A DNA stretch of 64,000 nucleotides from Salvia splendens (Eukaryota > Streptophyta > Magnoliopsida > Lamiales > Lamiaceae). The stretch spans positions 12,136,063 to 12,200,062 of the forward strand of contig NC_056049.1 in assembly GCF_004379255.2 (NCBI RefSeq), written 5' to 3'. The translations under genes and the position numbers were made by a program. Of this stretch, positions 21,591 through 29,859 are shown piece after piece. Under the pieces are notes generated by a model, which was not told where the DNA came from, did no database searches, and worked only from the letters and a program-made list of their open reading frames with translations. Each line of letters opens with the position of its first letter. Positions within the stretch are counted from its first letter, which is position 1.

Positions 21591-22239
21591 GGGGAAATTC
21601 CATGAAAGTACCTCATGGGAGCTCTTATCCGCTATTTGTACCCGCAAAAAAAAATCCAATGAAAGGAACGATGCGAGCGCCTCTCGCGTGTTTAAATGAA
21701 ACACGCGTCTCTCTCTCGCATGTATAAACAAAAACGCATCACCGTCTCGCGTCTTTTAACAAACACGCATGAGTCTCATGCGTGTTTGCCACCAAAACGC
21801 CTCTCCCGTGGATGATTCCGTTTTTCCACTCACCGATGTACTCATTCCCGTTGCTCCACACATACCTCCCGCGCCCGTCCTGCAAATTCCTCTCCCACTG
21901 CCCCTCGTAGTAATCGCCATTGCTGTAATGCTTCACACCGTACCCGTGCTTCCGATCCCCCGACCAGTGGGAGTAAGACAGAAGCAGTATCTGTATCAAA
22001 GGCAAACACGCATGAGACTCATGCGTGTTTCTTAAAAGACGCGAGACGGTGATGCGTCTTTGTTTATACACACGAGAGAGAGACGCGTGTTTCATTGTTT
22101 ATACACGCGAGAGAGAGACGCGTGTTTCATTTAAACACGCGAGAGGCGCTCGCGTCTTTCCCATCACTGGAAACATTTTTTTTCCGGGTACAAATGGCGG
22201 ATATCCACTCCCATGACGTACATTCGTGGAATTTACCCC
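21591..22239 (-). mobile_element. Pack-MULE with captured PIP5K fragment, in PLC-like exon 1
   Basis: Ends GGGGAAATTCCATGAAAGTA and TACATTCGTGGAATTTACCCC-type are inverted. They are flanked by the 9-bp duplication GCATAGTTG (21582-21590 and 22240-22248), the Mutator-family signature. Long inverted repeats (about 200 and 240 bp) contain repeated ACACGCGTCTCTCTCTCG motifs and the palindrome ACACGCATGAGTCTCATGCG. Between them is about 200 bp of cellular coding sequence (MORN repeats). 649 bp in all, no transposase, so mobilised in trans if at all. Confidence 0.92.
21788..21985 (-). pseudogene. Captured PIP5K MORN-repeat fragment
   Basis: The minus-strand translation gives [40 protein letters not shown] and [17 protein letters not shown], about 2.5 MORN repeats with the GDYYEG / GRYVW / GEWKNG pattern. 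This particular sequence style matches the later part of the N-terminal MORN block of plant phosphatidylinositol-4-phosphate 5-kinases. The fragment has no stops and runs on into both MULE arms as a 118-codon open frame (22095-21739). No kinase domain is present. Confidence 0.85.
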
Positions 22240-22532
22240 GCATAGTTGATGGCCTGAGAGTAGAGAAGATGAAAGCGCATAGATTCAAAAAGGTGACGAC
22301 GAGAATGAAGGATCAAACAACTTTTGCATGACTGCATTTGATTTTTGAACTTCCTCAAAATAGCACACAGATTTATAAAGAGAAAGACGAGAGAGACTCT
22401 GTGAATTTTTTTCCTAGAGATGATTGACGTGTCTCTCTCTTGCTTCTTTTCTCGGTTTATAAAATTAAAATTTTATTATAAGAAGTATTCTTTCGCTACT
22501 CCCTCCAAACTATAGAATTAGTTATAGAATTA

Positions 22533-22733
22533 GGGTGTGTTCGGTTGGCAAGATTAAATCTCATGATTAAATATGTATCATGTTTGGTTCATAAGATTGA
22601 ACCCTTCAACTTAATCCTAAATGGATAGTCTCATGATAATTATTCATAGCATCCCCCTCCAACTAAAATAATCCCACAACTTAATCCTAGATGGATAGTC
22701 ACATAATATTAGTCATGGCAACCGAACGCCACC
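22533..22733. mobile_element. Tourist-like (PIF/Harbinger) MITE, 201 bp
   Basis: Ends GGGTGTGTTCGGTTGGCA and TGGCAACCGAACGCCACC are imperfect inverted repeats flanked by TTA (22530-22532 and 22734-22736), the 3-bp PIF/Harbinger duplication. The interior repeats TTAATCCTA(A/G)ATGGATAGTC. Confidence 0.8.
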
Positions 22734-22793
22734 TTAGGATATTTAGGATTTGACATTGATTTAAATACGTAATTAATAAAGTACTAAAGAATA

Positions 22794-22935
22794 TAAAAAT
22801 AGTTAGAAATTATATAATGAAATAGGACCCATTGTCATAATAAATAGATGGACTATTTGTATGATAAAAATAGTTAGAAATTATATAATGAAATAGGACC
22901 CATTGTCATAATAAATAGATGGACTATTTGTATGA
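22794..22935. repeat. 71-bp perfect tandem duplication
   Basis: Two copies of a unit containing GTTAGAAATTATATAATGAA follow each other with period 71 and no visible mismatch, so the event is recent. Confidence 0.92.
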
Positions 22936-23274
22936 AATGAATGAAAAAAAGAAATATGATATATTTTTATTGGACGTAGAGAGCATTTCCTCCATCTTAT
23001 TTTAATTGAAGCAATTATTTTTATAATAAAAAGTAAAAAAACAATTGTTTAGTGGTAAAATTGAAAAAATAAAATAAAAGAGATGCCATGCCCGCCCTTT
23101 CTAAGGATAGAAGAACGGTTGATCGCGACTAGTGGGGGATTAAAGAAGCGGGGAAGAAGGGGGAAAACAACTGTATAATTGGACTTGGCTCGGAATAATA
23201 GAAATAACTTGAATAAACTCAGAGTATCATCTCGACAGGTACATAAACTCGATCAATAATAGGTGATCTCAATC

Positions 23275-23540
23275 GAAAAACTGTTTTAGCGGAAGCGTAC
23301 AAGAGCGAATGGCATCATGTACGGAGACACGATGCATCCAATCACTATTTATCGAAGAACATACGCCGTCTCTGCTCAACACCACCCATTGTCATCACTG
23401 CTCAACCTGAAAAACTGTTTTAGCGGAAGCGTACAAGAGCGAATGACATCATGTACGGAGACACGATGCATCCAATCACTATTTATCGAAGAACATACGC
23501 CGTCTCTGCTCAACACCACCCATTGTCATCACTGCTCAAC
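23275..23540. repeat. 134-bp tandem duplication inside the LTR remnant
   Basis: Two copies start at GAAAAACTGTTTTAGCGGAA at 23275 and 23409. They differ by about one base (GGCATC versus GACATC). Confidence 0.92.
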
Positions 23541-24205
23541 ATATGCAGAGCTAAGTACTTGATGCGCTCAGTGAACACAAGCCAAATATACTTTTCTTTA
23601 AAATAAAACTGTCATGTCAAGCCATTACTGAGTGAGCTCGAGGTTTTATTAAAAATGCCATAGGACACTAAATCATTTCATAAATCATAACCATTTATCT
23701 TTCCTTGCGTTTAGAAACTATTGTATATGTTCTTTCTGGTGCCGGGAAGGTAGCCACCTTCACCGGTCACAATAACCGGCCAACCCGTTCGATGACTCAT
23801 GGTCTCTGGTGTACACTAGTCCAAGTAGGGACACTACTCACGCTGGGACCCGAATTCGATTAACCATACGTGGCAACAACCACTCTAGATAGGTCTCATA
23901 GACCACATCTGAACTATACATGAACTAGAAATGTGGCCACATTTCGAGTCCACTAGACCGGCCAACTCGAAGGATAGCTCCAATCCACATGTTGTGTACA
24001 CTAGTCTGGGCAGAGACGCTCACCACACTCAGACACGAATCCGATTATAAAATAATTGGTCTAGTAGGGACTCTCCCCTTGCTAGACAAACACATACACA
24101 TTTCTCAAAACAAAAACATGGCATGACGTACCCTTTGCAAACTCTACTTTTCTCATAAAACGTGTTTGAAACATAAATCATTTTTCTTTCAAGGTCGAGC
24201 ATCAT

Positions 24206-24230
24206 ATCACATCACATCACATCACATCAC
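24206..24230. repeat. (ATCAC)5 microsatellite
   Basis: Five perfect ATCAC units. Confidence 0.95.
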
Positions 24231-25816
24231 AAAGTCGAGTAATTCAAAACCACTCAAAAGACTATACTTCGCAACACATGACAATCACTTTCACAGTACA
24301 CACATAATCATGGAATAAAATAATAATTGCAGTAACACTTAATAGACATCTCTTCACATAAAATGATGCTCAAACCGATATATTAAAACGAAAGCTCTTG
24401 AAAATAATTTAGTTCGAAAAGCCACGATCATATCTTAAATAGAAAGTCCACACGTAGCAAAGATTTCAATATAAGATAGACTTGGCACGTAATTCGTATT
24501 TAAACTGAAAGCCAATCTCGTTCGTTTAAAATCCTTAACTTGCATTTCTTGCTACAATCTTAACTCATTGAGATAGCCCTTTTTCGATATTTGTGGCCGC
24601 GACGCCGGCCGGTCATTCGTGCCATCGGTCCGCATGTAACACTTTCAACACATATTTTCTGCCCAACTAATTAGGCAGCCCAACTATTAAAAAAAATTCT
24701 AGTCCAGATCCTTGTTAAACCTTGTTGGTCCAAACCTTAATTTGCAGCCCAAAAACTCTTCTCCTTTAAAACCATCGATCCACTTTTAAAGAGAGAAGGG
24801 AATTGGCTTTCTTCTTAATATTCCTACCGTCTCCAAATGCAAATCCTACAACTCTCATCTCTCCATCCTTCTCACCCTTTATTTTACTCGGTGGCAGCCT
24901 CCCCCACCGCGACATCGCCGCTGCTGCTGTCGCGAGGCTGCTGATCGGAGCAATGGTCATCGCTTACACTCCAACACGATCACGCCGTGTCTGTGTTGAG
25001 GTCAGCAAGCGCCGCCGTCTCTGCCACATCCAGCTCGCATTACAGCTGATCGGACGCGGCCCTCTCAGCCAAAGGTAAGGCTGAGCCTCCCTTGGTTAGA
25101 ACTCAGCGCCGCTGCTGTCACGGTGCAGTCGGCATCGTCTCCGGCAGCCTCCAGACTCTCCAGCAGCCCCATTCTCCGCCTCTGCTGTCCGGAAGTCCGC
25201 CGCTGTGTTGAGATCAGCCCCTCACCGCAGCTGCCGTCGTGCAGCGCTGCTGTTGGCTCCGGTCCAGCCACCGCTGTTGCTGCTGTTCGTGCGGCAGCTC
25301 CGCCATCGCACTCCATCGGTAAGTTCTCACTCCCTCACTCTCTTTTCCCCTTTTCTTCTTTTCTATCTTTCTATTCTCTTTATGAATATAGAGATTTTGG
25401 TGTGTTGGCAAAAGAATATGGCGTAGCTATGTATATAATAGCGGAAACTGAAATTTGTTGGGAATTAATTTTCCATTCATTTCTGAATTTCAATGCAGGT
25501 AATGGTGAGTTCGTTACAGCGTAACGGCAAAGGAGTGGCGAATTTACTTGGATTTGATACGTGAACATGCGAGGAATGGTGAAGGAGATTATGGAAGAGG
25601 TTTACCAATAAAACCGTATAGTGATGGTTGGGTTTAATTGCTGTTAATTTCCAATTAATCATGAGGATAGTAAATGAAGTTTGAACTCCTCTTGATTGAG
25701 GATACCGTCCAATACTCCTTATACTTGAACGTAGGAAACTAAGAAAAAATTAGGCTCACAAATTCCACCTCCGTTTCAGAACGATTAAAAGAGATAGAAA
25801 AAGTCGGGGTGTTACA

Positions 25817-27130
25817 GAAGCTCACTTCGTTTCCATATTGATGTACCTACAAAACAAATAACGCACACACCAAAGAATGAAGAATATAGTGAGGAGCTCA
25901 CTTCCCATAATATAAATCCCCTTTCCCCAAAACTCACACCCAATGTCGTTCGAAAGGCTTAGAAATTTTGGTGGCTAGATACTCTCCTTCACTTGCTCTC
26001 AATGATGATAATCCACAAGGGTAGCACAATTCACAAACAAGATATGCAACTAGACAAGTAATTACTAGTTCTAGATGCCAAAAGGTAAGTTAAAGCAAGG
26101 GGCTAGGCTAATGGGACAAATCAACAAACACTTTGTGTGTACAATTTCACCCAACAACAATAAACCCAACAATTGATGTAATTTCGGCCTACAACTTTAT
26201 AACAATCAATTTGACATACCCAGTAATACATACACCAATTTATAGCTAAAGCCCATGGATATTTTTTTTAAGTATCTCTTGTTTGTTTTTTTTTTCTTTT
26301 GATAATTTTCTAACAATTACAAGAACAAGAACCAATGGCTCTTGATACCAAATAATGTGAATCTTAAGGATTCAAGACACATATGTTTCCCCGGACTTGC
26401 TCTTATAAATATTTCAACAACCCAACAAGAAATGAAACAATAAAAAAGGTGGAAAAGGAAGAAGATGATGGTGTTACGATTTAGATAGATGCTTGGAACC
26501 TATGGACCTTCTACAAAACAATGAATACAAACCAATGTAACTTTCACCAAAGCAAAAATCTAATGGCTCCACAAAACTAGCAACACAAGAACTAGAATTG
26601 CATACCTTAAAATTTAATCTAAGCCCAACAATAGATTGAAATGCAACCACAAGGGATTTTGGATAAACCTTTATAAATGAAGGAGGTGCTCAAATTTGAG
26701 TCTTTGTTCTTACAATGTCATTCAAAGATGCCATGATAAACCCTAACATGTCTATTTATACTAGGAGTGAAAATGGAGCAAAATAAAACAATTCTTGGTA
26801 AAAAATTCACATTCCGGACAAAACACCAGACGAGTGTTTCCCACGGCTCATTTCACCCGCCCGCGTGTAGTTTCTGGACAAAAATTGACCTCTCGGCAAA
26901 CACGCCTGACCGGGCGTTTCATGAAGACAAACGCACGGCCGCGCGTTTCCGCGCGTTTCTTTCTACATTGTGCCACTTTCGTAAAATGATAAAAAATTTC
27001 CTCATCCAAGCTCCGATTGAGTCGTGCAAGATACTCACGCGAAAACCTTTCGACGATGAAGACAATGGTAATCTTTGAATAGAATTTGGACATCATATGG
27101 ATAGGCGAATTGTTGTTCAAATCTGACCCT
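25817..27130 (-). mobile_element. LTR-element 5' end remnant with primer site (minus strand)
   Basis: On the minus strand TGGTATCAAGAGCCATTGG (about 26349-26331) resembles a tRNA-Met primer site with one change. The region above it (26355 to about 27130) behaves as the LTR: it ends GAATCCTTAAGATTCACA before the primer site and has a TATAAATAG box on the minus strand at about 26755. Below it 25817-26330 would be leader. No gag frame follows. The upper LTR edge is not determined. The LTR shares GACCGGGCGTTT-type repeats with the Athila LTR at 36.4-36.6 kb. Confidence 0.5.
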
Positions 27131-27159
27131 AGTTGCAGCTTGGCTCATTGTCACCTCTT

Positions 27160-27380
27160 CACCTCACTTTCCTTGGTTTAGCGCTACCCGGATTCACATC
27201 AGAATAAGCTAACATAGTTTTTAGGGATAACAATAAAAACATAAAGACTAAAGCGAATAAAACCCAAAGGTAGAATCCTTGTATTCTTGATCTTCTCTTG
27301 AATCCGTCTTCAAACACCCTTGAACAATGAAGAACTCTAAATATTTCTCTCTCTAGAATGATTGCCAGCGACCGCTGAAT
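27160..27380 (-). repeat. Inverted fragment of LTR family C
   Basis: The reverse complement (TTCTTCATTGTTCAAGGG, GGATTCTACCTTTGGGTTTT, CCCTAAAAACTATG) matches the plus-strand block at 28690-28815 closely, so two copies of the same LTR face each other across the tandem array. Confidence 0.7.
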
Positions 27381-27445
27381 CCAAGTATGTAATGGTAGAA
27401 GCAATGGGGAACCCAAATTTTGAATTGAAGAGAGAGGGTAAAGCA

Positions 27446-28250
27446 GCGTGTATTGGTAAAAGTATTGTAAAGCAGTGTGTATTAGTAAAAGGTGAAACTA
27501 AAATCTCGGAATTATTGTTGTAGTCCGTTATTATCTGTTTTAAAAAGTAGTGACAAGATAAAAATTATTCTAATAAAAGCAGTGACAAGATAAAAATTAT
27601 TCCCTCCTTAGCTCCGTTCCCACTCAAAATCACGGAATATTTTTGGATTTAGATAGTGTGGATTGGTAAAAGTATTTAACACAGTGTGTATTAGTAAAAA
27701 AGGTGAAACTAAAATCACAGAATATTTTAGGAGTTAGATAGTGTGTATTGATATAAGTATTGTAAAGCAGTGTGTATTAGGCAAAATGGTGAAACTAAAA
27801 TCTCGGAATTATTGCTGTAGTCCGTTATTATCTGTTTTAAAAAGTAGTGACAAGATAAAAATTATTCGAATAAAAGCAGTGACAAGATAAAAATTATTCC
27901 CTCCGTAGCTCCGTTCCCACTCAAAATCACGGAATATTTTAGGATTTAGATAGTGTGGATTGGTAAAAGTATTTAACGCAGTGTGTATTAGTAAAAAAGG
28001 TGAAACTAAAATCACAGAATATTTTAGGAGTTAGACAGTGTGTATTGATATAAGTATTGTAAAGCAGTGTGTATTAGGCAAAATGGTGAAACTAAAATCA
28101 CGGAGTATTATCTATCTTAAAAAGCAGTGACAAGATAAAAATTATTCACTCGGTTCCCACTCAAAATCAAAGGTAAAATTATTCACTCGGTTCCCACTCA
28201 AAAATCACAGAATCGGTTCCCACTCAAAATCACATAATATTTTAATGACC
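27446..28250. repeat. 297-bp tandem array, about 2.7 copies
   Basis: GTGAAACTAAAATC recurs at 27492, 27789 and 28086, exactly 297 bp apart. Monomers contain internal sub-repeats (CAGTGTGTATTAGTAAAA, AGTGACAAGATAAAAATTAT, GTTCCCACTCAAAATCAC). The third copy degenerates. The array sits between inverted copies of LTR family C. Confidence 0.88.
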
Positions 28251-28419
28251 TCCACTAAGACTTTGTACATCAATGAAATACTTAAAAAGCTACTAAATGA
28301 AAAAAAGAAACACAAAAAATACTAGTAACATTTTCTGCAATTTCTAATTATCAAAATTGAGGGACTGCTGTAGTAGCGGGCGGAGGAAGGCTGGCTGAGA
28401 CTGATTCTGGAGTGGAGTG

Positions 28420-29320
28420 ATTGCCAGCGACCGCTGAACCCAAGTGCAACGACCGCTGATCAAGAGACAGAAGTTACGGATCACTCGCCAGTGACCGCCG
28501 AAGATTGTGCAGCGGCCCACTGGGAAAACGTGGTGCACAGATTTGACATACTGTCCTGCGAAGATTTACCATACTTTGCTGCCTTTTGCCATTATTAAGG
28601 ATGCACGAATTTATGGCTATATATACCCCCTCAAGTTTCATCAAAAAGATCTTCTTTTTGCTCCATAATTCCAAAGAGATAAATATTTGATAGTTCTTCA
28701 TTGTTCAAGGGTTTTTGAAGAAAGATTCAAGAGAAGATCAAGACTATAAGGATTCTACCTTTGGGTTTTATTTGCTTTAGTATTTATGTTTTCATTGTTG
28801 TCCCTAAAAACTATGTCTTTAGCTTATTCCATTACGTGTAACTAAATTCATAGAATTAGGGATATGTTAGTAATGACTTTGGTTATACAATTCTTTTTAT
28901 TTAAAACCTGTTTTGTTCATGCTTCGTTTCTATTCTAAGTATTGAATAATTACTTCACGTTTGAGTGAGACATTCTGTGATGATCTATTGACTTGCTACA
29001 TAATCGTGAGAGGAGGTTGGCGAGTTAGAAGAGCTTAGTTGACACTTCTATTAGTTTCCTTTAAAACGTCACTGTTAATTGAGAGTGAGGACTTTTCAAG
29101 AGTCTTAGGAGCTTAAGAGAGTTACAAATCTAGGATTGACGCCCCTAGTGTATGTAATCTACGCTTGTGTCGCATGGGCAAAACTTATGTGACTCGTCCT
29201 ACTGAAGTATGAACTGTGCTAGGGTGTTGTAGTTGAAATTTGTATAACCATAACTGTGAAAGCACATCCCTGTATATCCCAGATTTATTTAGTGCTAATA
29301 AAAAAAGCATCAATCATATC
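28420..29320 (+). repeat. LTR family C, 5'-truncated copy
   Basis: Contains a TATATATA box near 28620, CTCCATAATTCCAAAGAG, GACGCCCCTAGTGTATG and the 3' end GTGCTAATAAAAAAAGCATCA. It is collinear, in reverse, with the complete family C LTR at 48753-50242. U3 is largely missing. Confidence 0.7.
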
Positions 29321-29620
29321 CCAGGACGCAAAGACTCCAGATGGGGCTAGCCCCAAGCCAGACATCATGCCAGATGCTGATCTTCCCTCACCCAAGGACC
29401 AACGAATATAATCAAGCATGAATGACCAAATACGACGAAGACGATGCCAAGTAGGACAATCATGCGACCAACATGCAGATGTATGCAAATGACAAGGAAG
29501 GATACTGTACTTCTAGGTCATTAGCTGAGCCCAGAGAGAGTCCTAAGGAAGAAGTCTCCACCACAACTTGAACCTAAAAGCCACTGCCACCTCCCGGAAT
29601 CGGCAACTGCCCAAACCCCC
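29321..29620 (-). pseudogene. LINE 3'-end fragment
   Basis: The minus strand carries a short frame with CWSHDCPTWHRLRRIWSFML, resembling the zinc-finger (zf-RVT) tail found after the RT domain of plant L1-type LINEs. No RT is attached and the fragment is cut at 29621 by the next LTR. Confidence 0.45.
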
Positions 29621-29859
29621 TGATAAGGCTCGTTTTATGCTTAGTTTTAATGGTGATTGATATGCTGAATTGGGGAGATAACGCAGGAAAAGATGAGTTT
29701 TTAGTGTGCAGAATATCAAGTTGAGCGAGTAGTAGGTTCGTCTTGATCAAGCGGACGCAAAAAGGAAAAAATGGCCTCTAAGCGGAGCAAACTGATCAAG
29801 TGGGCGAAGATGAAGTAACCATGCCAGGCAGCCGTGCTGATTGATCAAGAGGATCTACC
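29621..29859 (+). repeat. LTR family B copy 1, left part
   Basis: Begins TGATAAGGCTCGTTTTATGC, the family B start. It is interrupted after 29859 by a Copia LTR and resumes at 32634. The 5-bp duplication CTACC (29855-29859 and 32629-32633) marks the insertion. Confidence 0.75.

Larger units (their letters stand above)
17268..22280 (-). pseudogene. PI-PLC X-domain secreted phosphodiesterase gene, interrupted twice by transposons
   Basis: Exons on the minus strand: 1, 22280-22240 continuing at 21581-21521; 2, 21441-21316; 3, 21228-21091; 4, 20340-20248; 5, 20144-19847; 6, 19476-19364 continuing at 18162-18052; 7, 17931-17845; 8, 17429-17268. Counting each target duplication once, every junction keeps frame and the ancestral protein has about 409 codons. 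Visible features are a hydrophobic signal peptide (KLFFVAAAFLFNYSS), a Cys-rich segment (GETCSSSTNNC, CSTCAANSNTRPRC), GLPFNKYSWLTTHNSYAR with the first catalytic His, WLCHSFGG with the second, [23 protein letters not shown], and a proline-rich tail ending in a hydrophobic GPI-type signal. A MULE sits in exon 1 and a hAT-type element in exon 6. The latter brings a stop four codons in (CAG TGT TAT TAA), truncating the product at about 290 residues. Confidence 0.88.
22498..22985. mobile_element. Degenerate Stowaway-like element upstream of the PLC-like gene
   Basis: The left end TACTCCCTCCAAACTATAG and right end ATTGGACGTAGAGAGCA look like eroded Stowaway termini. It contains the Tourist-type element at 22533 and the 71-bp duplication at 22794. 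Confidence 0.35.
23173..25816. repeat. Chromovirus-type LTR remnant, left boundary unsure
   Basis: The right end GTCGGGGTGTTACA at 25816 is a typical chromovirus LTR terminus, and the reverse strand reads TGTAACACCCCGAC. AGCGGAAGCG near 23287 and the GGTAGCCACC/CCGGTCACAATAACCGG region are LTR-like. The left end TGTATAATTGG at 23173 is a guess, without a matching target duplication. GC-rich, Ser/Ala/Pro-rich open frames at 24.8-25.5 kb have no domain and are not called. Internal element genes are absent, so it may be a solo LTR. Confidence 0.45.

Noticed and set aside
21330..21731. 133-codon minus-strand frame next to the MULE
   Set aside because: It runs through PLC-like exons 1 and 2 and their intron in the wrong frame; the spliced frame has the Cys-rich domain.
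24803..25524. Ser/Ala/Pro-rich open frames on both strands
   Set aside because: They lie in an LTR-like region, have no domain, and look like GC-rich noncoding sequence.
23145..25821. GAAGC on both sides as a target duplication for the chromovirus-type LTR
   Set aside because: The left copy is not followed by TG, so it does not fit an LTR end; the left boundary stays unresolved.
27446..28250. Regular repeats considered as a CRISPR array
   Set aside because: The units are 297-bp tandem copies without unique spacers, in plant DNA.
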